Shown here: one piece after another, positions 1 through 7,063 of the stretch
Position numbering within the stretch: the stretch's first letter is position 1
Layout of the letters: each line of letters starts with the position of its first letter
Source of the DNA: Candidatus Latescibacterota bacterium
Lineage (GTDB): Bacteria; Latescibacterota; UBA2968; GCA-2709665
Length of the DNA stretch: 11,011 nt
Direction of reading: 5' to 3'
Assembly (NCBI GenBank): GCA_012271065.1
Contig: JAAXHE010000345.1
Coordinates: forward strand, 20,113-31,123
Notes under the pieces: generated by a model
What the model was told of the DNA's origin: nothing
What the model saw: the letters and a program-made list of their open reading frames with translations, nothing else
Database searches by the model: none
Program-made: the position numbers and the translations under genes

Positions 1-11
1 GAGCGACTTTA

Positions 12-1478
12 TCAACGGACTGCTATGGGCGCCAGAAGCCGGTAGATGTCGTCGCCGCAGAAGAAGAGCGCCAGACATCCCAGCGCCGTCAGGCACAGGG
101 GTACCACGCAGAACGCCGGGGCTTCCCGGACAGGAGATGGACCGGCGGACACGGTGGCGGGCGTCGCGAAAAAAGCGCGTGCGACGACCGGCATCAGGTA
201 CGCGACGTTCAGGAGCGAGCTGACGATCAACACGCCCACGAGGATTGTCCGGTCCGCATCCGCCGCGCCCAGCGCGAGGTACCACTTGCTCCACGAACCG
301 CCGAGCGGGGGCAGGCCGATCACGCTCAACGATCCGACAAAAAAAGCGAACATGGTAATCGGCATCGTCTTTCCTATGCCCGCCATGTCGCTGATTTCCG
401 TCTTGTGTGCGGCTACCATGATAGCGCCGGCGCAGAAGAACAGCGTGATCTTTCCAAAGGCATGCATCGCAATATGCATGGAGCCGCCGATAATTCCCCA
501 GCTATTGGCAATAGCCGCGCCGAGCACAACGTAGGACAACTGGCTGACCGTGGAATAGGCGAGACGCGCCTTGAGATTGTCTTTGGTCAATGCAACGAGG
601 GATGCGATCAGCAGCGTTGCCGCGGCGACGTAGGCCAGCCACAGGCTCATGCCGGTGTTCGCGAGCAGATCGATGCCGAAGATGTAGACCACAATCTTCA
701 TCACCGTAAACACACCGGCTTTGACGACGGCCACGGCGTGCAGCAGCGCGCTCACGGGCGTCGGCGCAACCATTGCCGCGGGCAGCCAGCGGTGAAAAGG
801 CATCAGCGCCGCCTTGCCGGTCCCGAATGCATACAGCGCCAGCAGTATGCCCACCACGGCCGGGCTCGCTTTACCCGCAAGGATCCCGCCGGGTTCGAAT
901 TCCAGGGTGCCCGTCAGATTCCACGTCCACACCACTGCCAGCAGCATCAGCCCGACCGAGGTGCCCAGCAGTATGCCCATGTAGATCCTGCCCGACCGGA
1001 GCGCTTCCTCCGTCCGATGGTGGGTGACCAGCGGATACGTCGACAGGGTCAGTAGTTCGTAGAAGATAAACAGCGTGAACAGATTCCGGGCGAATGCAAC
1101 GCCCAGTGCGCCCGTAATGGCCACCGCAAAGAAGACGTAAAAGCCGGTCTGGTCGGGTTCGTCGTGACCGCGCATGTACCCGATGGAATACAGAGACGTC
1201 AGGATCCAGAGCCCCGAGGCGATCAGCCCGAAGAGCATGCCCAGCGGTTCGACTTCAAAGGCAAACGCAAGGCCCGGCATCACCTCGAGAATCTCAATAC
1301 CGGGTCTCGAACCCGACAGAACCTCCGGAACCAAAGAGAGTACGACGAAAAACAGCACGCCTCCGGTCGCCAGCGTGGCAGCCTCACGGAGATTGGGCCT
1401 TTGTCCGAGAAGACCGATGAGCGGCGCGCCCAGCAGAGGCAGCACAACGGCGAGCAGCGTGGCATTCGAAGCGGTCAT
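12..1478 (-). CDS. Second MrpD-like antiporter subunit (proton-conducting transporter family)
   Basis: This is a second antiporter-like protein, 488 residues from ATG 1478, clearly not a recent copy of its neighbour. Glu141 lies in LFIFYELLTLSTYPLVTHH (136-154), Lys222 in GTGKAALMPFHRWLPAA, Lys253 in HAVAVVKAGVFTVMK, a His/Lys pair in HAFGKITLF (339-347), and Lys398 in GGSWSKWYLALG. The core from Glu141 to the THH sequence, with TEEA following, recalls the extra D-type subunits found beside MrpD in some bacterial Mrp-like clusters. ATG 1478 is chosen for its 4-nt overlap with the previous stop; in-frame upstream starts (1499, 1577) lie inside mrpD and add a polar leader. Stop TGA is followed at once by an in-frame TAA. 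No further start falls in the 11 nt left. Confidence 0.88.
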   Translation of the reverse strand: MTASNATLLAVVLPLLGAPLIGLLGQRPNLREAATLATGGVLFFVVLSLVPEVLSGSRPGIEILEVMPGLAFAFEVEPLGMLFGLIASGLWILTSLYSIGYMRGHDEPDQTGFYVFFAVAITGALGVAFARNLFTLFIFYELLTLSTYPLVTHHRTEEALRSGRIYMGILLGTSVGLMLLAVVWTWNLTGTLEFEPGGILAGKASPAVVGILLALYAFGTGKAALMPFHRWLPAAMVAPTPVSALLHAVAVVKAGVFTVMKIVVYIFGIDLLANTGMSLWLAYVAAATLLIASLVALTKDNLKARLAYSTVSQLSYVVLGAAIANSWGIIGGSMHIAMHAFGKITLFFCAGAIMVAAHKTEISDMAGIGKTMPITMFAFFVGSLSVIGLPPLGGSWSKWYLALGAADADRTILVGVLIVSSLLNVAYLMPVVARAFFATPATVSAGPSPVREAPAFCVVPLCLTALGCLALFFCGDDIYRLLAPIAVR

Positions 1479-2992
1479 GGAGCGATTCCCATCAGCCATC
1501 CGGCGGCCCGCCGGGCAACGCCCACGGTGAGGGACGTCGACATCCCGAAATAGAGGGTGGCCGCAATCAGGATCCACATCGGGATATGCATCAGCAGCGG
1601 CGCCTCGTCCACGCCGGCCGGAACGGGGGGCTTGCGGAAATAGGCGACTTCAACCACGCGCCATACGTATATGACCGCCAGCAGGGAACCCAGCAGGACC
1701 AGAACGGCTACCGGCCACCAGCCCTTTTCCAGGGCAGCCAGAACCAGGTACCACTTGCTGATGAAGCCCACCGTAAGAGGGACGCCGATCAGGCTGAGCC
1801 CACCGAGGACAAAGGCGGCCATGGTCAACGGCATGCGCCGTCCGAGCCCGTGCATATCGTCGAGATTTACGGAGCCCACGCGGAGGGCAATACAACCCAT
1901 GCCCAGAAACAGCGCGCCCTTCATCACGGCGTGATTGAAGAGATGGACGATTCCCGCCGTCAGGCCGTTCAACGACCCCGGCCCGAACCGGACGTCCGGT
2001 CCGGCGCCGCTGACCGACACAAGACCGACACCCAGCATCATGTATCCGATCTGAGCGACGCTGGACCAGGCGAGCATGCGCTTGACGTTGGTCTGGAAGA
2101 TAGCGACCGTGGAGGCCGCGACGACAGCAAGGAGCGAGAGTGGCAACAGAACGGCGTGCAATCCGACCGTATCGAATGCGAATCGGGGTCCGAATATGGT
2201 GAAGACGAAACGCAGGAGCACGTAGACGGAGACCTTGGTCGCCGTTGCCGCAAGAAAGGCCGTCACCATGGATGGCGCGTAACAATATGCGTTGGGCAGC
2301 CACATGTGCAATGGAAACAGGGCCAGTTTCAGACAGAGGCCGACGCCGAGAAACGCGAACGCCGCCAGCACTGTCCTGGTGTCCAGAACCGGCCCGAGGC
2401 GCACCGCGAGGTCCGCCATGTTCAGGGTTCCCGTCGCCATATAAAGGAGGCCCACGCCGATCAGAATGAACGTCGCCCCGACGGTTCCCAATACCAGGTA
2501 TTGGTAGGCGGCCGTCAGGGCGCGGCGGTCGCCGCCAAGGCTGATCAGTGCATAGGTGGAAAGGGAGGAAATCTCGAGAAAGACGAACAGGTTGAACGCG
2601 TCTCCGGTGATGGCGATGCCGAGGAGGCCCGTCAGGCACAGGAGATAGGCCGCGTAAAACAGGTAGTGACGGTCGTGCGGGATTTCACGGGCCGCGCTGC
2701 GAGGCGCGTAGACCAGTACAACGGCGCCTATGGACGCCACCAGGAGCAATATGAACGCGTTGGCCGCATCGATCCGATACTCGATCCCCCAGGGTGCGCT
2801 CCAGCTCCCCAGCGCGTATGAGATTGTACCGGCATCCAGGACCCTTATGAGCAGCAGCGCGGCGATCCCCAGCGCCGCCCATGCGACAGCCGTGGTGAAG
2901 GCCCAGACCAGCATCCTTCGCCTCAACAACAGGCAGGCCGGTGCGGCAATGAGGGGAAGGACGATCTGCAGAGCGGGCAAATGGTCGGACAT
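1475..2992 (-). CDS. mrpD: Na+/H+ antiporter subunit D, first copy (MrpD-like pump)
   Basis: This is an antiporter-like subunit of the MrpD/NuoM/NuoN superfamily, 505 residues with about 14 helices. The pump residues are all present: Glu140 in FVFLEISSLSTYALI (TM5), Lys222 in CLKLALFPLHMWLPNAY, Lys253 in AATATKVSVYVLLRF, a His/Lys pair in FNHAVMKGALF (352-362), and Lys413 in VGFISKWYLVLAALEKG. The TM12 lysine and the lack of a lateral-helix extension favour MrpD (MbhH-like) over NuoL. It is closer in motif to MrpD than to NuoM, whose TM12 residue is Glu. NuoN is a distant alternative I cannot exclude by eye. It overlaps mrpC by 1 nt and the second D-like gene by 4 nt. Confidence 0.9.
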   Translation of the reverse strand: MSDHLPALQIVLPLIAAPACLLLRRRMLVWAFTTAVAWAALGIAALLLIRVLDAGTISYALGSWSAPWGIEYRIDAANAFILLLVASIGAVVLVYAPRSAAREIPHDRHYLFYAAYLLCLTGLLGIAITGDAFNLFVFLEISSLSTYALISLGGDRRALTAAYQYLVLGTVGATFILIGVGLLYMATGTLNMADLAVRLGPVLDTRTVLAAFAFLGVGLCLKLALFPLHMWLPNAYCYAPSMVTAFLAATATKVSVYVLLRFVFTIFGPRFAFDTVGLHAVLLPLSLLAVVAASTVAIFQTNVKRMLAWSSVAQIGYMMLGVGLVSVSGAGPDVRFGPGSLNGLTAGIVHLFNHAVMKGALFLGMGCIALRVGSVNLDDMHGLGRRMPLTMAAFVLGGLSLIGVPLTVGFISKWYLVLAALEKGWWPVAVLVLLGSLLAVIYVWRVVEVAYFRKPPVPAGVDEAPLLMHIPMWILIAATLYFGMSTSLTVGVARRAAGWLMGIAP

Positions 2993-3351
2993 CAGGGCGC
3001 CTCCTCACCCTGACCGTAGATTTCCTGCTCTTCTATTGTGCCGTAGGCTTCCTGTATCCGCACCACCAGCGCCAACCCTAACGACGTCGTGGCGATACCG
3101 ACCACGATCGCCGTGAGAATGAGCACGTGCGGCAGCGGATTCGAATAGCTCTGCACCCCCTCCGCGATAATCGGCGCGCTACCGCCGGAGACCTTGCCCA
3201 GGCTGATGTAGAACAGGAAGACCGACGTCTGAAAGATATTCAGGCCGATCAGTTTCTTGACCAGGTTGCCGCTGGCGATCACCGCGTAGAAACCGATCAT
3301 CATCAGGACGATGACGATCCAGTAGTTGAATAGACCCGGGAGCGCGGTCAT
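2992..3351 (-). CDS. mrpC: Na+/H+ antiporter subunit C (MrpC/MnhC, NuoK-like)
   Basis: MrpC is the NuoK homologue of Mrp antiporters (MbhG in the hydrogenase). The 119-residue product has three helices. It has LIGLNIFQTSVFLFYISLG (34-52), and then SNPLPHVLILTAIVVGIAT (70-88), the family's most typical sequence. Unlike NuoK upstream, it lacks the two membrane glutamates: the equivalent places hold uncharged residues, as is usual for MrpC. The loop between helices 2 and 3 is longer than in NuoK. The C-terminus is acidic (IEEQEIYGQGEEAP). It overlaps mrpB by 4 nt and mrpD by 1 nt. Confidence 0.94.
   Translation of the reverse strand: MTALPGLFNYWIVIVLMMIGFYAVIASGNLVKKLIGLNIFQTSVFLFYISLGKVSGGSAPIIAEGVQSYSNPLPHVLILTAIVVGIATTSLGLALVVRIQEAYGTIEEQEIYGQGEEAP
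3000..3006 (-). promoter_or_regulatory. Strong ribosome binding site of the first mrpD gene
   Basis: The coding strand reads GAGGAGG with a 7-nt spacer to the ATG at 2992, inside the end of mrpC. With the TGATG overlap it suggests efficient re-initiation of translation for this large membrane protein. Confidence 0.7.
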
Positions 3352-3767
3352 GATCGTGCCCTGCCGGCAAACGCGAAGAAGACTCCGATAATCACCGAAG
3401 CCACGGTTATTCCCACGCCCAGTTCGATCAAGAGAATTCCCAGATGCTGACCGCCCACCGGATCAGCACCAAGCACGCCGTAGTCCAGGTAGCGGCCGCC
3501 CTTCAATATTCCCGCGACCCCGGTAACGGCATACAGGAGCAGGCCCAGGGCAATGACAATTTCCACGATGCCGGGCCCGACCACCCGCTTTGCCTCGTTC
3601 AGGCCGAAAATCAGCGTGTACAACACGAACCCCGCCGCAAAGATCACACCCGCCTGGAACCCGCCCCCGGGCCCGAAATCGCCGTGAAACTGGACGTAAA
3701 GCGCAAACAGAAGGATCAGCGGGATGAACAGCTTGGCGATGACCCTGGGTATGATCTGGTGTTTCAC
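3348..3767 (-). CDS. mrpB: Na+/H+ antiporter subunit B (MrpB/MnhB)
   Basis: MrpB is a four-helix subunit of the Mrp antiporter (MbhF in the hydrogenase). From GTG 3767 the product is 139 residues, a usual length. It contains QFHGDFGPGGGFQAGVIFAA (26-45), the glycine-rich MnhB signature, and GQHLGILLIELGVGITV (106-122) with Glu115 in the last helix. Helices lie near 12-26, 38-55, 66-86 and 109-133. It begins in a 4-nt GTGA overlap with the MrpA C-terminal-like gene, as adjacent genes of one complex often do, and its stop overlaps the mrpC ATG by 4 nt. MrpB sites have been linked to cation binding in the family; I see no direct evidence of ion choice here. Confidence 0.94.
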   Translation of the reverse strand: MKHQIIPRVIAKLFIPLILLFALYVQFHGDFGPGGGFQAGVIFAAGFVLYTLIFGLNEAKRVVGPGIVEIVIALGLLLYAVTGVAGILKGGRYLDYGVLGADPVGGQHLGILLIELGVGITVASVIIGVFFAFAGRARS

Positions 3768-4333
3768 CGCTCTTCCTCCCGGTCGCGGCCTGGCCGTGAC
3801 CCCTTCAGCAGCAGCAACACCCCGACGCCCGCGCAAAAGATCACCGTGGTCTCACCAAGCGTATCGTATCCCCGGTAGCTGGCAAGGACTGAAGTCACAA
3901 TATTCTCAACGTCGACGCGCTTTGCTGAACCATCGACGTGGGGTACGGAATCCTTGAGGAATTCCGGCGCAATATGGGTATGGACCGGCGCTTCGGCGTC
4001 GCCGAACCTCGGCATGTCCAGCGTCCCGTAGATCAGGACCGCCCCCGTCGCCAGCACCACGAGAAGAGGAAGCGGAGACGGTCGGGAAGGCCTCTTCTCC
4101 ACCCGCGTTGTCAGCAGGAGGGTCCCGAGAAGCAGTACGGTCGAGATGCCCGCTCCCACGGCGGCCTCGGTAAACGCCACGTCGACGGCGTCCATCACGG
4201 TAAACAATCCCGCGGAAAGCAGGCTGAAGATCCCGGCCAGGATCACGGAGGCGAGCAGATTGCGGATGAGGACGACGGCGACGGCGGTGGCGACCAGGAA
4301 CGCCAGCAGAACAGCGTCGATGAGTTCGATCAT
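3764..4333 (-). CDS. MrpA C-terminal-like subunit (DUF4040/MbhD fused to MbhE-like)
   Basis: This 189-residue protein corresponds to the C-terminal part of MrpA, split off from the NuoL-like domain. In archaeal Mbh complexes the same sequence is two genes, mbhD and mbhE. Residues 1-77 form three helices, with the conserved DVAFTEAAVGAG (51-62) carrying Glu56; this part is related to NuoJ. A short basic loop (79-86) and a helix follow, then a soluble loop rich in acidic and His residues (105-145). The C-terminal part has ASYRGYDTLGETTV (151-164) with Glu161, the MrpA-end signature, and a final helix. The tail is highly charged. It overlaps mrpG and mrpB by 4 nt each. Role by family: part of the cation/proton pathway at the MrpA-MrpC interface. 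Confidence 0.9.
   Translation of the reverse strand: MIELIDAVLLAFLVATAVAVVLIRNLLASVILAGIFSLLSAGLFTVMDAVDVAFTEAAVGAGISTVLLLGTLLLTTRVEKRPSRPSPLPLLVVLATGAVLIYGTLDMPRFGDAEAPVHTHIAPEFLKDSVPHVDGSAKRVDVENIVTSVLASYRGYDTLGETTVIFCAGVGVLLLLKGSRPGRDREEER
3774..3780 (-). promoter_or_regulatory. Ribosome binding site deciding the mrpB GTG start
   Basis: On the coding strand this reads GGGAGGA, with GGAGG ending 7 nt before the GTG at 3767. The GTG overlaps the preceding gene's TGA by 4 nt (GTGA). This supports the GTG over an in-frame upstream ATG at 3836, which lies deep inside the preceding gene and would add a non-hydrophobic Arg/Gly/Ala-rich leader. Confidence 0.8.
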
Positions 4334-4647
4334 GGTTGGCGGCTATCCTCGTGGCGGAGAGGCTTCAATCCGGAGGTAAAAGCGGCCTTTGCAACCGCGT
4401 GGGTCGATGCCGGGCCGGTCAAAAAGATCAGCAGGAGGATCAGAAACAGCTTGACGGTGACCATGCTGAGGCCGCCCTGCAGCATCAGCCCGACAAGCAA
4501 AAGCCCGGCGCCGAACGTATCCGTAATTCCTGCGCCGTGCATGCGGCTGTAAAAATCGGGAAATCTGATCAGCCCGATACCGCCCACGATGCAGAAGAAC
4601 GACCCCAGGAGCAGACATGCCCAGCTGGCGACATCGTTGACCATCAT
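4330..4647 (-). CDS. mrpG: Na+/H+ antiporter subunit G (MrpG/MnhG)
   Basis: MrpG is a small three-helix subunit of the Mrp complex (MbhC in the hydrogenase). The product is 105 residues. The signature GLIRFPDFYSRMHGAGITDT (25-44) is the family's most conserved stretch and joins helix 1 to helix 2. Two further helices lie near 46-59 and 63-77, then a polar tail. Two adjacent ATGs occur, at 4647 and 4644. The first gives a 4-nt ATGA overlap with mrpF, the second a 1-nt overlap; a GGAGAG site suits either. The stop overlaps the next gene's ATG by 4 nt. Confidence 0.95.
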   Translation of the reverse strand: MMVNDVASWACLLLGSFFCIVGGIGLIRFPDFYSRMHGAGITDTFGAGLLLVGLMLQGGLSMVTVKLFLILLLIFLTGPASTHAVAKAAFTSGLKPLRHEDSRQP

Positions 4648-4931
4648 CTGGTGGACTCTCCGCTCTCGCCGTCAGTTGAACCAAAACTGCCGTACTGAAC
4701 AAACTTGAGCACGGCAAATGTTCCGATGAAGTTCAGCAGGACGTAGATCAGCGCCAGGTCGAGAAAATCCGGCCTGCCGGTAAGAAAGCCCAGCACCGCG
4801 ATCAGGAGAATCATCTTGGCGCCGAACATATTCGCGGCGAGGATACGGTCGTAAACCGTCGGACCCGCGAACGCCCGAATCAGAGCCAGAACCATCGTAA
4901 TCAGGACCGCCGCCATCGCCGATGCAAACAT
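4644..4931 (-). CDS. mrpF: Na+/H+ antiporter subunit F (MrpF/MnhF)
   Basis: MrpF is a three-helix subunit required for Mrp antiporter assembly and activity (MbhB in the hydrogenase). The 95-residue product contains AGPTVYDRILAANMFGAK at 22-39, with the family's conserved Asp (Asp28) after the GPT turn. It is followed by two further helices and LIYVLLNFIGTFAVLKF. The same frame is open far upstream, but the true start is ATG 4931: it overlaps the mrpE stop by one base and has GGAGGG 9 nt upstream. The last residues (from about 81) are polar. The stop overlaps the mrpG ATG by 4 nt. Confidence 0.95.
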   Translation of the reverse strand: MFASAMAAVLITMVLALIRAFAGPTVYDRILAANMFGAKMILLIAVLGFLTGRPDFLDLALIYVLLNFIGTFAVLKFVQYGSFGSTDGESGESTR

Positions 4932-5416
4932 CAGGACTCTCCCTCCAGTGCCGTGACGCGGCGATCCATCCCGCCGTCCGCGAGTTCCTCCGCGCTTTCG
5001 CGCGAGAGCGCGTGGACCAGCACGACGTCGTCTTGTACGTCCACCGACACGGTCCCTGGAGTCAGTGTGATCGAATTGGCGTAGATGACCTTCCCGAGCG
5101 CGGTTTTCTGGGTTGCCCGGGTACGAATCAGGGTGGGGCTGACCGGCAGCCGCGGATTCAGTATTCGCGATGCCACGTCGATATTGGACCGGAAGATGGC
5201 AAGCAGCAGCCAGGGAACGTACAGGATTGCGCGGCCGGCCAGATGGATGGGATGCCCCTCGGAATCGACGATACGCATTCGCCGGACAATACCGACCACC
5301 GCCAGACATGAGACGATTCCCAGAACGAGAACCAGCGATCGTTCGATGGTATAATGGCCCGACCAGAGCAGCCATACACCGAACAACGTACCGCCAAGAC
5401 TCAGCAGAATTCTCAA
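4931..5416 (-). CDS. mrpE: Na+/H+ antiporter subunit E (MrpE/MnhE)
   Basis: MrpE is a small peripheral subunit of Mrp-type cation/proton antiporters (MbhA in archaeal membrane-bound hydrogenase). The 161-residue product has N-terminal membrane helices (about 3-20, 26-44 and 61-76) followed by a cytoplasmic domain. That domain carries NSITLTPGTVSVDV (114-127) and VVLVHAL (131-137), which are characteristic of the family. The start is a TTG at 5416, chosen because GGAGGG lies 8 nt upstream. A longer version from TTG 5500 would add a charged 28-residue leader not expected in the family. The gene opens the mrp block. Its TGA overlaps the mrpF ATG by one base (TGATG). Family assignment is confident; the start is probable. 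Confidence 0.9.
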   Translation of the reverse strand: MRILLSLGGTLFGVWLLWSGHYTIERSLVLVLGIVSCLAVVGIVRRMRIVDSEGHPIHLAGRAILYVPWLLLAIFRSNIDVASRILNPRLPVSPTLIRTRATQKTALGKVIYANSITLTPGTVSVDVQDDVVLVHALSRESAEELADGGMDRRVTALEGES

Positions 5417-5530
5417 ACCCGGTTCCCTCCGATCCCGTCCTGTCCCGGCCCTGACCCGCCATTCGGAAATCCGTCCAAGGACAGAACACCAGCCGCGCAA
5501 CTGCGGACCTCGCCCGATGTCCGGTTCGCC
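5417..5530 (-). other. Spacer between the nuo and mrp blocks (114 nt)
   Basis: This is the longest non-coding stretch in the window and divides the complex I genes from the Mrp genes. It holds no nuoN remnant that I can recognise. A 5-bp inverted repeat (CGGAC/GTCCG, 10-nt loop) lies a few bases after the nuoM stop but is not followed by a T-run, so it is not a convincing intrinsic terminator. I see no clear -35/-10 pair. The end nearest mrpE contains its ribosome binding site. Most of the stretch is also open in the mrpE frame, back to a TTG at 5500. A promoter for the mrp block here is possible but unsupported by a visible motif. Confidence 0.5.
5425..5430 (-). promoter_or_regulatory. Ribosome binding site deciding the mrpE TTG start
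   Basis: On the coding strand this reads GGAGGG and ends 8 nt before a TTG at 5416. It is the only good Shine-Dalgarno site in the region. The resulting 161-residue protein matches the usual MrpE length and begins directly with the hydrophobic N-terminus. The alternative TTG at 5500 has no comparable site. Confidence 0.7.
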
Positions 5531-7051
5531 CTATCTGATCTGCTCATCTTTGCGAACCGTCGCGTAGAGTTCGTTCAGGCTTTCGATCTGCCGGATGCGC
5601 ACCTGTTCGATCACGAGCTTTGCGGACAATTCGGTCTTTTTCAGAAACGCGGCCGGGTACAGGCCGATCCAGAACATCAGGATCACCAGCGGCGTCAGAA
5701 TGAACCATTCCCGCAGGGACAGGTCCGGCAGCTTCCGGTTGCGTTCGTCTTTCACCTCTCCCCACACCACGCGCTGGAACATCCACAGCATGTACACGGC
5801 GGCAAGGACGACACCCGACGCGGCTATGATGCCGTACACCATGTTTGCCTTGAAGGCTCCGAGAAGAATCAGAAACTCGCCGACAAACCCGTTCAGCCCG
5901 GGAAGTCCGATGGAAGAAAGCGTTGCAATCAAAAAGAAGGTGGCGAATACCGGAATGGTTTTGGCCAGTCCGCCATAATCGGCAATCAGCCGCGTATGCC
6001 GTCGTTCGTATATCATACCCACGATCAGAAACAGCGCTCCCGTTGACAGTCCGTGGTTCACCATCTGGATGATTCCGCCCTGCATACCCTGGGCGTTCAT
6101 GGCAAAGATGCCCAGGACCACGAAACCCAGGTGGCTCACACTCGAGTAAGCCACCAGTTTCTTGATGTCCGTCTGTACCATCGCCACCAGGGCGCCGTAC
6201 ACGATGCCGACCACGGAGAGCGCCATGATGTAAGGCGTGAAGTACAACGCCGCCAGCGGGAACAACGGCAGGCAGAACCGGATCAACCCGTAGGTCCCCA
6301 TCTTGAGCAGAACCCCCGCCAGGATGACACTGCCCGCCGTTGGCGCCTCCACGTGCGCGTCCGGCAACCAGGTATGAAGCGGGAACAGCGGGACCTTTAT
6401 GGCGAAACTCAGAAAGAACGCCAGGAAGAGCCAGTGCTGTTGCGGGTGCAGATAGGTCATCTTCTGAAGAACCATGAGATCGAAGGTACCGTACTGCAGA
6501 CCGAGATAGACAATCGCCACGAGCATCAACAGGCTGCCCGCCAGGGTAAACAGCACGAACTTCACCGCCGCATAGATCCGACGTTCGCCGCCCCAGACGC
6601 CGATCAACAGAACCATCGGAATCAGCATGGCCTCCCAGAACACGTAGAAGAGGAACAGGTCAAGGGCGCAGAACACCCCTACCATCCCCGTTTCCAGCAG
6701 AAGCATCGAAGCCATGTACTCCCGCACACGGGACGTGATCGACGACCATGAGGCGAGAATCGCCAGGAAGGTGAGCAGGGTGGTCACCAGTACCAGCAAC
6801 AGGCTGATTCCGTCGATCCCCACGAAATACGAGATGCCGAACTGGCCCACCCACTCTACCTTTTCCACAAACTGCATCCCGGGAACGCCCGCTCTGAATT
6901 CGACGTACAGCAAAACAGACAGCAGCAGGTTCACAAATGCCACGGCCAGAGCGAAAGCCCGGCTGATTCCGTCCCGCCCGCGACCGAACAGCAGGACCAG
7001 CACGCCGCCGGTCAGCGGTATGAAGATCAGACCTGTAAGGAGTCCGGGCAT
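5531..7051 (-). CDS. nuoM: NADH-quinone oxidoreductase subunit M (antiporter-like pump)
   Basis: NuoM is the middle antiporter-like proton pump of the complex I membrane arm. The product has 506 residues (E. coli 509). Conserved ionisable residues are in place: Glu140 in FYVFWEAMLIPM, Lys219 in AIKVPLFPLHTWLPDAHVEA (217-236), Lys250 in VLLKMGTYG, and Glu392 in LPGLNGFVGEFLILLG. The TM12 acid, instead of the lysine of NuoL and MrpD, is typical of NuoM and separates this gene from the D-like genes downstream. ATG 7051 follows an AAGGA site, overlapping the nuoL stop, by 9 nt. The protein ends in a charged tail. In standard operons nuoN comes next; here a 114-nt spacer and mrpE follow. Confidence 0.97.
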   Translation of the reverse strand: MPGLLTGLIFIPLTGGVLVLLFGRGRDGISRAFALAVAFVNLLLSVLLYVEFRAGVPGMQFVEKVEWVGQFGISYFVGIDGISLLLVLVTTLLTFLAILASWSSITSRVREYMASMLLLETGMVGVFCALDLFLFYVFWEAMLIPMVLLIGVWGGERRIYAAVKFVLFTLAGSLLMLVAIVYLGLQYGTFDLMVLQKMTYLHPQQHWLFLAFFLSFAIKVPLFPLHTWLPDAHVEAPTAGSVILAGVLLKMGTYGLIRFCLPLFPLAALYFTPYIMALSVVGIVYGALVAMVQTDIKKLVAYSSVSHLGFVVLGIFAMNAQGMQGGIIQMVNHGLSTGALFLIVGMIYERRHTRLIADYGGLAKTIPVFATFFLIATLSSIGLPGLNGFVGEFLILLGAFKANMVYGIIAASGVVLAAVYMLWMFQRVVWGEVKDERNRKLPDLSLREWFILTPLVILMFWIGLYPAAFLKKTELSAKLVIEQVRIRQIESLNELYATVRKDEQIR

Positions 7052-7063
7052 GCGTTCAGTTCC

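Noticed and set aside
405..1055. Plus-strand open frame (216 codons) antisense to the second D-like gene
   Set aside because: Same antisense composition pattern, no domain, and fully covered by a conserved membrane protein gene.
1586..2821. Long plus-strand open frame (411 codons) antisense to the first mrpD-like gene
   Set aside because: The translation is a polar, Gln/Arg/His-rich sequence with no recognisable domain. It mirrors the codon bias of a GC-rich gene on the other strand, and mrpD with intact family motifs explains the region.
4644..5489. A 281-codon frame ending with MrpF, as if a long N-terminal extension existed
   Set aside because: The first two thirds run out of frame through mrpE and look like noise. 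The internal ATG at 4931 has a good Shine-Dalgarno and gives a normal 95-residue MrpF.
5417..5530. Promoter for the mrp block
   Set aside because: No convincing -35/-10 pair at usable spacing. Absence by eye does not exclude an alternative sigma factor site.
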